Source: Baffinella frigidus (taxonomy: Eukaryota; Cryptophyceae; Cryptomonadales; Baffinellaceae). Taken from it: a stretch of DNA of 12,003 bases. The notes beneath the pieces are model-generated. The model had not been told where the DNA came from. It worked only from the letters and a program-made list of their open reading frames with translations, and searched no databases. Where the stretch lies: contig MU646592.1 in NCBI GenBank assembly GCA_026770585.1, positions 356,057 to 368,059 of the forward strand. The letters are read 5' to 3'. Of the stretch, positions 6,097 to 11,202 are shown piece by piece. The translations under genes were made by a program, and so were the position numbers. Position 1 is the first letter of the stretch. The number at the start of each line of letters is the position of its first letter.

Positions 6097-6350
6097 TGAG
6101 TGTTGCACACACGTGAGAAGAGGCAGGACACGCACCTGGTGCAGCATGTTGTCAGCGACCGCCTGCGCCGCCCGCGCTTTCTTGCCACGCGGGCTGTACA
6201 CACTCGCCACGCGTGCACGACACCCTTGACGAGTGCTGGACACACGTGCCACGAATGCGCGACACGCTAGTGGAGTGCTGGACACACTCGACACGAGTGC
6301 TGGACACACGTATGCGTGCTGGACACACGTGAGAAGAGTGCGGGACACGC
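6097..6350 (+). repeat. Minisatellite array, continuation
   Basis: The same GTGCTGGACACAC units resume after the foldback insertion and surround the second exon-like cassette. Confidence 0.9.
6115..6188 (-). pseudogene. Exon-like cassette, copy 2
   Basis: The minus strand reads KARAAQAVADNMLHQ followed by CAG|GTGCGTGTCC. A TACAG lies 17 bases upstream of the AAA GCG codons but does not give the right phase. The 5' half of the block at 6439-6353 is missing. Confidence 0.45.
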
Positions 6351-6352
6351 AC

Positions 6353-6439
6353 CTGGTGCTTCATGTTGTCCGCGCCCGCCTGCGCCGCCCGCGCTTTCGA
6401 AAGGTACACGCAGTCCGCCGCTATGTCGGTAGACACCAC
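6353..6439 (-). CDS. Putative internal exon, unknown protein (29 codons)
   Basis: Minus-strand block from an AG at 6441-6440 (CACCCCAAG|GTGG, preceded by a C-rich tract) to CACCAG|GTGCGT (GT at 6352-6351). It encodes VVSTDIAADCVYLSK then ARAAQAGADNMKHQ, 29 codons, phase 0 at both ends. It looks like a helical, soluble segment; no family recognised. It fits in frame after 9229-9109 and before 3810-3763. Its 3' half is copied twice in the adjacent minisatellite (6115-6188, 5832-5905) and its 5' third is copied at 6489-6517, so this is the most complete member of a local duplication cluster. Confidence 0.4.
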
Positions 6440-6455
6440 CTTGGGGTGCCAGGGT

Positions 6456-6490
6456 TCAGGGGTGAGGGGTGAGGGTTGAGGGGTTAGAGT
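6456..6490 (+). repeat. Telomere-like degenerate heptamers (GGGGTGA/GGGTTGA/GGGGTTA)
   Basis: Consecutive 7-bp steps: CAGGGGTGAGGGGTGAGGG then TTGAGGGGTTAG. A similar short piece, GGTTGAGGGTCGAGGGGTGAG, is present near 6716-6736 (given without further extension). Confidence 0.55.
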
Positions 6491-6517
6491 CCGCCGCTGG
6501 GCCGTAGCCACCACCTT
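6489..6517 (-). pseudogene. Partial duplicate of the 5' end of the 6439-6353 exon
   Basis: The minus strand reads AAGGTGGTGGCTACGGCCCA then GCGGCGGACT, against AAGGTGGTGTCTACCGACAT then AGCGGCGGACT in the fuller block. It is one base shorter, so the frames differ. Confidence 0.5.
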
Positions 6518-6766
6518 AGGAGCCACGCCAGGCCACGAGAGGGAGTTTCAGATAGACGTCGGGGTTTAATTGTGTACCGGGGTTTTCGGTTATGGGGAAA
6601 CGCCCGGTCGTGGGAAGGACGTGGAGCCGCGTTTCGCCGCAAAGCGCACACTCGTTTAGTACCACGGAACGAAACGCCGCGTTCTGAAATCCCCACCTTT
6701 CACCTGGCGTGGTTACGGTTGAGGGTCGAGGGGTGAGCGTTACAGCGGGGAAGAAAACACTTCACT

Positions 6767-6939
6767 TCCCACCAGCCCTCACGTAGGGACCAAATTGATG
6801 AAACACGTTTTAAACTCCCAAAGCCCTGAGAATGGGAGTTTTAAAGGAATTAATTTTTGTCAGCACCTCGAATTCGACGGACTAAGGTAAATGGCTCAAA
6901 GATTTTCGATGATTTGGTCTCACCGTGAGGGTTGGTGGT
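6767..6939. mobile_element. Family D foldback, copy 1 (CCACCAACCCTCAC termini)
   Basis: CCCACCAGCCCTCACG and GACCAAATTGATGA face CGTGAGGGTTGGTGG and TCGATGATTTGGTC. An inner hairpin pairs TTTAAACTCCCA with TGGGAGTTTTAAA. The right half carries TAAATGGCTCAAA, as do the other two copies (8928-9067, 11662-11814). Confidence 0.85.
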
Positions 6940-7018
6940 CGGAGGGCTGGGTTGTACATCCTGGTAAAATGCCGGATTCCGGGGTGCTACGTGACCAAAT
7001 TTACACCAGAAAATCCTT

Positions 7019-7049
7019 AAAGTCAATTATCTCTGGGCAAGTTGACTTT
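7019..7049. repeat. Short inverted repeat AAAGTCAA ... TTGACTTT
   Basis: 8-bp arms around CTCTGGGCAAG-type spacer. Another occurrence of the AAGTTGACTTTTG motif found in several foldbacks. Confidence 0.6.
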
Positions 7050-7117
7050 TGTTGAAAGGTCCGTAGTCCACCGTGTGGATAGTCGTCTCTCGGGGGAGTC
7101 GCCGTGGGGATCTGGTG

Positions 7118-7334
7118 TCGGGTTCTGGGTTTCGTGTTTCGCGTTTCGCGTTTCGCGTTTCGTGTTTCGTGTTCCACGTTTCGTGCTTCAGGTTCCGTGT
7201 TTCGCGTTTCGTGTTCCGTGTTTCGTGTTTCGGGTCTCGGGTGTCGGGGGTTGGAGTGAAGCGGCTCACATGCACGAAGGGCACGCGTCTCTCGCATTTC
7301 GCATTTCGAATTTCGCATTTCGCATTTCGCATTT
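7118..7334 (+). repeat. Heptamer satellite (TTTCGYG, then TTTCGCA)
   Basis: About sixteen consecutive 7-bp units TTTCGCG, TTTCGTG, TTCCGTG, TTTCGGG and similar run from 7135 to 7250. After the 40-bp GTGAAGCGGCTCACATGCAC unit, six more follow as TTTCGCA/TTTCGAA (7290-7334). The 7-bp period yields open frames in several registers on both strands (FRVSRFVFRV or ETRNTKRETRN patterns), none of which I regard as a gene. Confidence 0.9.
7255..7292 (+). repeat. Recurring unit GTGAAGCGGCTCACATGCAC..., copy 1
   Basis: AGTGAAGCGGCTCACATGCA then CGAAGGGCACGCGTCTCT. Other copies start near 7527 (variant), 7641, 7869 and 8210. The first four follow heptamer-type TTTCGGG(T) sequence. Confidence 0.88.
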
Positions 7335-7499
7335 TAATAGGGTAATGGACTAAAAATGGGGTAGTTGGGCCTACGGTATTGCCTAGGACCTCCTACTGTA
7401 GGCCGAAATCCCAGGAATTTTTGGTCATAGGAGCCCTACGGCGTACGGTAAGCAATTCCGTAGGCCTAACTACCCCATTTTTAGTGCGTTAGCCTCTGA
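7335..7499. mobile_element. Family A foldback MITE, copy 2
   Basis: Starts TAATAGGGTAATGGAC and matches 276-441 throughout (GGGGTAGTTGGGCCTACGGT, TTGCCTAGGACCTCCTAC). The right terminus has decayed (GCGTTAGCCTCTGA). It interrupts the heptamer satellite. ATTT on both sides (7331-7334 and 7500-7503) is a possible 4-bp duplication, but the flanks are T-rich, so this is weak. Confidence 0.85.
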
Positions 7500-7503
7500 A
7501 TTT

Positions 7504-7726
7504 CGTATTTCGTGTTTCGGGGGTTGAGTGAAGCGGCTCACAAGCACGAAGCGAAATGCGAAACACGAGAGACTCGTGCCCCCCCTTAAGTGGCCAGGGG
7601 GTCGTATTTGACATTTCGTGTTTCGGGTGTCGGGGGTTGGAGTGAAGCGGCGCACATGCACGAAGAGCAGGCGTCTCTGGGGTTTCGTGTCGCGTGTTTC
7701 GTGTTTCGGGTCTCGGGGGTTCAAGT
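7504..7726 (+). repeat. Heptamer satellite and recurring units, copies 2 and 3
   Basis: Short heptamer runs (TTTCGTATTTCGTGTTTCGG; TTTCGTGTTTCGGGTGTCGG; GTGTTTCGTGTTTCGGGTCT) each precede a CGGGGGTT-AGTGAAGCGG-type unit (from 7527 and 7641). The first copy has AAGCACG in place of ATGCACG. Confidence 0.85.
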
Positions 7727-7866
7727 TCATCTCCACAAAAGTGTTAATCAATTGCTTTTGGCGCAACGAAATTTACTACAGAAATGCTTTACTATTACTT
7801 GTGTGAGCAAACCGTGTGCTAATTTTCGATGCCCAAAAGCAATTAATTAATACTTGTATGGAGATT
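7727..7866 (+). mobile_element. Family B MITE, full copy with target duplication
   Basis: Starts TCATCTCCACAAAAGTGTTA and ends ATACTTGTATGGAGATT. Blocks in order: TTAATCAATTGCTTTTGGCG, CAACGAAATTTACTACA, GTGTGCTAATTTTCG, AAGCAATTAATTAATAC. The flanks repeat CAAGT (7722-7726 and 7867-7871); depending on the exact edge, the true duplication is 4 bp (AAGT) or 5 bp. Removing it restores GGGGGTTCAAGTGAAGCGGC, a normal recurring-unit junction. Confidence 0.88.
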
Positions 7867-7868
7867 CA

Positions 7869-7990
7869 AGTGAAGCGGCTCACATGCACGAAGGGCACGC
7901 GTCTCTGGGGTTGCGTGTCGCGTGTTTCGTGTTTCGGGTCTCGGGGGTTCGAGTGAACCCCCGAGACGGTTCATGTGAACCCCCGAGACT
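7869..7990 (+). repeat. Recurring unit copy 4 plus hairpin
   Basis: AGTGAAGCGGCTCACATGCA copy followed by a short heptamer run. A hairpin, GTCTCGGGGGTTC with GAACCCCCGAGAC (7938-7967, 13-bp arms, 4-nt loop), follows; its right arm is repeated at 7977-7989. Confidence 0.85.
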
Positions 7991-8209
7991 TCACTTCGTA
8001 TATGAACATGAGGCTCGGAGGCGGCTTACAACCGGGTCGGGTACTGTAGTAATTTTCAGCTAAACCGATGAGATCTCATCGGTATCTCCCGTCAGAAATT
8101 CGAGGTCCCTGGGTTTTCCTACCGTAGGGTCATAGGAAAGATTTTTTAAAAATCACATACCCGAAATCCTTGGGAGGATCCGGTAAAAGCTGCTGCAGGT
8201 TGCTGGTGG
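7991..8209. other. No gene seen; one 20-bp palindrome
   Basis: ACCGATGAGATCTCATCGGT at 8064-8083 is perfectly palindromic. GTAGTAATTTTC near 8046 echoes the family B motif. CCTACCGTAGGGTCATAGGA near 8119 echoes family A. Confidence 0.55.
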
Positions 8210-8245
8210 GAAGCGGCTCACATGCACGAAGGGCACGCGTCTCGC
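8210..8245 (+). repeat. Recurring unit, copy 5
   Basis: GAAGCGGCTCACATGCACGA then AGGGCACGCGTCTCGCG. This copy is not preceded by the heptamer satellite. Confidence 0.85.
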
Positions 8246-8264
8246 GATCGACAGCGCTGGCTCG

Positions 8265-8300
8265 CCCGCCGACGCCCCGACATCCAACACCTGCCCGGGG
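8265..8300 (+). repeat. Short direct repeat flanking a MITE, copy 1
   Basis: CCGACGCCCCGACATCCAAC then ACCTGCCCGGGG. The partner at 8484-8513 reads CCGACGACCCAACATCCAAC then ACCTCCCGGGG. A family B element lies between them. Confidence 0.75.
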
Positions 8301-8317
8301 GGAGGGCGCCACCGGAT

Positions 8318-8458
8318 TAATCTCCATACAAGTATTAATTAATTGCTTTTGAGCAACGAAAATTACTACACGGTTTGCTCATAAAAGTAATAGTAAAGAA
8401 TTTGTGTAGTAAATTTCGTTGCGCCAAAGGTAATTAATTAATACTTTGGTGGAGATGA
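8318..8458 (-). mobile_element. Family B MITE, second full copy, opposite orientation
   Basis: Starts TAATCTCCATACAAGTATTA and ends, read on the other strand, TCATCTCCACCAAAG. It is 141 bp against 140 bp for 7727-7866 and is its reverse complement. GGAT flanks both sides (8314-8317 and 8459-8462), giving a 4-bp target duplication. The arms carry ACGAAAATTACTACAC (from 8356) and its near-complement (from 8404). Confidence 0.88.
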
Positions 8459-8537
8459 GGATGAGCGCTCATCGAGCCAGCCGACGACCCAACATCCAAC
8501 ACCTCCCGGGGCAGCAGCGCATGAGTGCGCATGAGCC

Positions 8538-8712
8538 CATGTGAGAGGGGTGGCGTGGCAGGCGGAGGGTTCCGGCGGAGGGTTCCGGGAGGCGGCAACG
8601 GATTCAAGTTGACATGCTGGGTGTGCGGTACAAACCCGTCAACTTTGGGAGTGCAGGGCTGAGCCAGAACGCTCCGCCCGCCCGTGCCATGACGCCACCC
8701 CTCTCAGCGCAT
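8538..8712. mobile_element. Imperfect foldback, GAGAGGGGTGGCGT termini
   Basis: CATGTGAGAGGGGTGGCGT (from 8538) faces ACGCCACCCCTCTCAGCGCATG (8690-8712, shown only as its key core). GGCGGAGGGTTCC is tandemly duplicated at 8561-8586. Inside, AAGTTGAC (near 8606) faces GTCAACTT (near 8638). Confidence 0.7.
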
Positions 8713-8728
8713 GGTGGCGACACGGAGC
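8709..8728 (+). repeat. 20-bp direct repeat, left
   Basis: GCATGGTGGCGACACGGAGC, identical to 8879-8898. It brackets the palindromic element 8729-8878. Confidence 0.95.
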
Positions 8729-8878
8729 TTATCTCAGAAAACGAGTTCTAAAACTCGTTTTCTTAAGTCAATTCCCCTACGAATTCGTCAACTTATTCTT
8801 TACTTTCCGCATAACTTGACAAATTTGTAGGGGAATTGACTTAAGAAAACGAGTTTTAGAACTCGTTTTCTGAGATAA
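8729..8878. mobile_element. 150-bp near-perfect palindrome with 20-bp flanking repeats
   Basis: The outer 52 bp of each arm are perfectly complementary (TTATCTCAGAAAACGAGTTC ... AATTCCCCTAC). They are followed by about 16 bp of imperfect pairing (AATT, GTCAA, TTAT) and a loop of roughly 15 nt (TCTTTACTTTCCGC). Each arm itself contains the hairpin GAAAACGAGTT-CTAA-AACTCGTTTTC, so the structure is nested. The direct repeats at 8709-8728 and 8879-8898 would be a 20-bp target duplication if produced by insertion. No coding capacity. Confidence 0.9.
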
Positions 8879-8898
8879 GCATGGTGGCGACACGGAGC
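8879..8898 (+). repeat. 20-bp direct repeat, right
   Basis: GCATGGTGGCGACACGGAGC, identical to 8709-8728. Confidence 0.95.
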
Positions 8899-8927
8899 GC
8901 GGTGGGGGGGAACGCGGGGCGCGGTTA

Positions 8928-9067
8928 CCACCAACCCTCACGGGAGGACCAAATCGTCGATTGCAAGATCTGGGATTTCCCCTGCGGAGGGGTTGGATTC
9001 GACCCCTCTGCCCGAAGGAAATGGCTCAAAACAATCGTCGGTTTGGTCCGACCGTGAGGGTTGGTGG
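8928..9067. mobile_element. Family D foldback, copy 2
   Basis: CCACCAACCCTCACGG and GACCAAATCGTCGATTG face CCGTGAGGGTTGGTGG and CAATCGTCGGTTTGGTC. The centre pairs GCGGAGGGGTTGGATTCGAC-type sequence with CCCCTCTGCC. The right half carries GGAAATGGCTCAAAA like the other two copies. In the gene model it lies within the large intron downstream of 9229-9109. Confidence 0.88.
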
Positions 9068-9108
9068 CAGGGGGACGGCTCCCGTTGCCCGGGGGGCAGG
9101 CGACGCAC

Positions 9109-9229
9109 CGCGGGGCGATCGACGTCGCGTAGCAGCTCTGACGCGATGCGCGTGATCTCCCGATGGAGCGGCGCGAAGGCAGGCAGCACCACTTGCGCGT
9201 ACCCGCTCCCCGCCCGGTTCCACACCGCG
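9109..9229 (-). CDS. Putative internal exon, unknown protein (40 codons)
   Basis: Minus-strand block preceded by a good polypyrimidine acceptor (TCTCTTCCACGCAG, AG at 9231-9230) and ending CCCGCG|GTGCGT (GT at 9108-9107). One leading base completes the previous codon, then AVWNRAGSGYAQVVLPAF and APLHREITRIASELLRD are read, ending VDRPA. The second segment would form an amphipathic helix. No family recognised. The start phase agrees with the end of 9581-9453 (AG + C gives Ser) and the end is phase 0, matching 6439-6353. The opposite strand is also open here, a common effect in GC-rich DNA. Confidence 0.45.
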
Positions 9230-9452
9230 CTGCGTGGAAGAGACCTTCATTACTAGCAAGACACACGGCGCCAGCGAGGTGTCCCCAACTGGCCTCACAG
9301 CTTCAATCTTCGGAAGATGCGTCTGTCCGTGCTCGTCTTGCCAGCCTGCTGGCAGCTGGTCCTGCCCCGAATCTGCAAACGATTGAACCTCTGCGAACAG
9401 GGCCTGGCCTGTTCGAGTGCCGGACAGACCCAGAGAGGAAGGGCTCGCGCAC

Positions 9453-9581
9453 CTGGTGAGCTGCTTTTGAGTGAGCTCCGTGTAATCCCTCGCCCGAGGC
9501 GAGTAGTACATGGGGTGATCCTTCTGGTCGAAGGACCCACCCCCGCCCCCACTCATCGCTCGGCACGCCGCAGCCCCGCCG
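9453..9581 (-). CDS. Putative exon, Gly-rich then SFDQKDHPMYY segment
   Basis: The minus-strand frame reads GGAAACRAMSGGGGG, then SFDQKDHPMYYSPRARDY, then TELTQKQLT, and ends CTCACCAG|GTGCGC (GT at 9452-9451). The 3' border is the better supported one. The 5' border is uncertain: the AG at 9583-9582 (GGGCGCAG) gives phase agreement with 10395-10204, but the frame stays open far upstream through Pro/Ala-rich, G-quadruplex-prone sequence, and a Met in AMSGG could be a start. No family recognised. Confidence 0.4.
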
Positions 9582-9644
9582 CTGCGCCCAGACCCTGGTC
9601 CTGCCCAGCCCGAGGCCGCCAGACCCGAGGCGTTGCCCGCGAGC

Positions 9645-9725
9645 GGGGGAGCGCGGGGGGCGCGGGAACGGGGCGAGGCGGGGGGGGCGGTCCGGTGGAG
9701 GGGGGGGGTGGCGGTCGCCACCCCC
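9645..9725 (+). repeat. G-quadruplex-prone tract and 10-bp hairpin
   Basis: G-runs of 5, 6, 3, 4 and 8 lie at 9645-9687 with short spacers, matching the canonical four-run G-quadruplex pattern, and nine Gs follow at 9700-9708. GGGGGTGGCG (9704-9713), loop GT, CGCCACCCCC (9716-9725) is a perfect hairpin. Confidence 0.8.
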
Positions 9726-9859
9726 GCCCATCGATGGAGCGCCGCCTTCATCGCCTCCCAGACTGTGACTGGCTCATATACGAGTCTCGAAATTGAGCCT
9801 CATGTTCATATACGAATAACCTTAATGTTTTGGATATCAAATTCCTCCGAAATTCGTGA

Positions 9860-9907
9860 GAGCGATCAAGGGGTATTTTTTTGCTAAAAATACCCCTTGG
9901 AGCGATC
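9860..9907. mobile_element. 32-bp perfect hairpin flanked by 8-bp direct repeats
   Basis: GAGCGATC occurs at 9860-9867 and 9900-9907. Between them AAGGGGTATTTTT, a short TTGCT loop, then AAAAATACCCCTT form a near-complete foldback. It looks like a minimal insertion with an 8-bp target duplication, but chance or another mechanism is possible at this size. Confidence 0.65.
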
Positions 9908-10203
9908 ATGCTCGATCATGTCCGCCACCGAAAATCCAACCCCGCTTTATCCTCTAACCGCCCTTGGATTCCGACACTGACGGCTCCAATTCCCACAACT
10001 TTTGGGAGAATGGCCACTTTGGCAGAGCGAAACATGACAAATCTGGGCGAAATTTTTGCAATACATCCCAAATTGGATTCAAAATTTTTATCTTTTTGCA
10101 AAAGCTGACTTTTAAACCCAAAATTCATTTTAAAATGAATAAATGGACATCTTTCGAATAACGCACACCTCTCGGCAGGTCTTTTTTTTATGGCCAGTCG
10201 CAC
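9908..10203. other. AT-richer stretch, no gene called
   Basis: Contains the perfect palindrome ATTCATTTTAAAATGAAT (10123-10140). There is a loose internal duplication: ACAAATCTGGGCGAAATTTT near 10037 resembles ACCAAATCTGAGAGAAATCT near 10202. In the gene model it is intron. Confidence 0.5.
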
Positions 10204-10395
10204 CAAATCTGAGAGAAATCTTTCCGAAGTTCCGTCCTAACCGCCCCGTCAAATCTTGGTTGGTGTTCATAGATGGCTGCCCATTCGTCCCGCCGCAAAT
10301 CCACGGTGGGATCCACGTCGGAGGGGAGTCGCCAGAGGGCCGCGGACGCCGCGGTTTCCCCTCCTCCTCCGCGTGTCTCCTCCTCTGAGAAGCCT
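10204..10395 (-). CDS. Putative internal exon, unknown protein (63 codons)
   Basis: The minus-strand frame after GGAGCAG (AG at 10397-10396) reads GFSEEETRGGGGETAAS, then ALWRLPSD, VDPTVDLRRDEWAAIYEH, QPRFDGAVRTELRKDFSQI, and ends ATTTG|GTGCGA (GT at 10203-10202). An earlier donor after GGGGCG (GTTAGG, GT at 10241-10240) is possible. The charged, aromatic-containing segment looks like folded protein; no family recognised. Its 5' end (EASVW-WRSRG) resembles the 3' end of the block at 10662-10576 (EAIVQRFRSRG), suggesting a local duplication. Confidence 0.42.
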
Positions 10396-10575
10396 CTGCT
10401 CCGCCACAACCACACGCTCGCCTCACGAGGGTTGGGTTATCAGCAGCTGGCTGTTAAGATTCTTGATTATCAGCAGATTGTCGGCCGGCTGCTTTTAAAC
10501 CTGTTAAGGAATCGTTAAAGTCCCCCCTAGGACCCTAGGCACAGGCCTACTGCAGGGTCCGGCCTCGCGCCTCAC

Positions 10576-10662
10576 TCTGCCGCGCCTCTGCTCCGGAAAC
10601 GCTGCACGATCGCCTCACACTCCCGCTGCGTGTGAACAGCTGCATCGCAGCAAACTCGCCGA
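10576..10662 (-). CDS. Putative exon, unknown protein (28 codons)
   Basis: The minus-strand frame after CCGGCAG (AG at 10664-10663) reads RRVCCDAAVHTQRECEA then IVQRFRSRGAA, and ends GGCAGA|GTGAGG (GT at 10575-10574), joining as Glu with 10395-10204. The CT-rich complement of the GA tract at 10681-10708 lies just upstream of the acceptor. Another frame (VGEFAAMQLFTRSGS...) is also open here, so the assignment is tentative. The upstream junction to the 5' exons at 11.0-11.3 kb is not resolved. Confidence 0.32.
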
Positions 10663-10680
10663 CTGCCGGCAATCCACAGA

Positions 10681-10708
10681 CAGCGAGAGAGAGAGATAGA
10701 GAGAGAGC
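10681..10708. repeat. Short GA microsatellite
   Basis: CAGCGAGAGAGAGAGATAGA followed by GAGAGAGC. Confidence 0.85.
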
Positions 10709-10714
10709 AACACA

Positions 10715-10773
10715 ATGAAAACATGCATTGAAAAGTTGCTGTTGTGCCCCATGAAAACATGCATTGAAAAGTT
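10715..10773 (+). repeat. 23-bp direct repeats, 36-bp period
   Basis: ATGAAAACATGCATTGAAAA plus GTT is identical at 10715-10737 and 10751-10773. Confidence 0.95.
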
Positions 10774-10797
10774 CTGAGCGCCGGGCGTCCCCTGCAG

Positions 10798-11003
10798 ATG
10801 GAAAACCAGCGCAAGATCCAGGGGATCGTCAGCAAGTGGTGCGAGCCCCGCTCAGCTTCTGCCTGTTTCAGGGTTTGGGTTGTTTCAGGATCCTGACGTC
10901 CAGATCGGTCCCTCAACCTGCCAGGGGGACGAAAGACAACAGGGGGAAACAGGAGATCGAGCTGGAGAACCTCCGGAAATGGCTTGCTTCAGAGGATGGC
11001 GGG
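10798..11003 (+). CDS. Alternative plus-strand two-exon model, unknown protein
   Basis: After CCCCTGCAG an ATG at 10798 opens MENQRKIQGIVSK. A 50-nt GT-AG intron (10839-10888, GTGCGA ... TTGTTTCAG) joins it in frame, via Trp, to ILTSRSVPQPARG then TKDNRGKQEIELENLRKW, LASEDGG, ending at GGG|GTAAGG (GT at 11004-11005). Splice signals and frame agree, but the minus-strand 5' exons overlap or abut this region and have stronger intron borders. At most one interpretation is likely to be right for the shared bases. No family recognised. Confidence 0.28.
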
Positions 11004-11113
11004 GTAAGGCCTTGCGCGCGTCTGTTCTTCCGCTTGTAGTTTTTTCCATCTTGCTCTGTCAAAAAAATGATCATGATACCTAAATAGCTCCGTCTCAGTC
11101 AAGTCGGGCTCAC

Positions 11114-11202
11114 CAAGTTGGCGAGGCCAACCCTCGGAGTGACCGCAAATAGCCTTTTTCATTCCCCTTGATTTGAACCGGAGGTCTCCAGAATCCGGCG
11201 AC
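11114..11202 (-). CDS. Putative second coding exon, unknown protein
   Basis: Minus-strand block after a strong acceptor (CCATTTTTTTCAG, AG at 11204-11203). The first base completes Trp, then SPDSGDLRFKSRG and MKKAICGHSEGWPRQL are read up to CTTG|GTGAGC (GT at 11113-11112). A 58-nt intron ending ATTTTTTTGACAG (AG at 11057-11056) would follow and join to EQDGKNYKRKNRRAQ from 11055. If that intron is not used, the frame stays open as LTETELFRYHDHFFDRARWK... to a TGA at 10991-10989. Both readings look protein-like. No family recognised. Confidence 0.45.

Noticed and set aside
5385-6348. Cys/Val/Ser/Thr-rich ORFs up to 187 codons on the minus strand
   Set aside because: They are read-through of 20-22-bp minisatellite units, open in more than one frame, and change register with unit-length differences.
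7001-8063. FRVSRFVFRV-type and ETRNTKRETRN-type ORFs
   Set aside because: A 7-bp period without stop codons produces these in several frames on both strands; no start context or non-repeat domain.
9290-9424. Minus-strand segment LFAEVQSFADSGQDQLPAGW as an extra exon
   Set aside because: The LPAGW start recalls a WW domain but the rest does not fit, and its phase does not match the neighbouring exon ends.
9301-9459. Plus-strand exon LQSSEDASVRARLAS... with CCTCACAG acceptor and CTG|GTGAGC donor
   Set aside because: It looks protein-like with good borders, but lies almost wholly antisense to the proposed minus-strand intron between 9453 and 9229, and I found no plus-strand partner exons in phase. 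Not excluded; transcript strand would decide.
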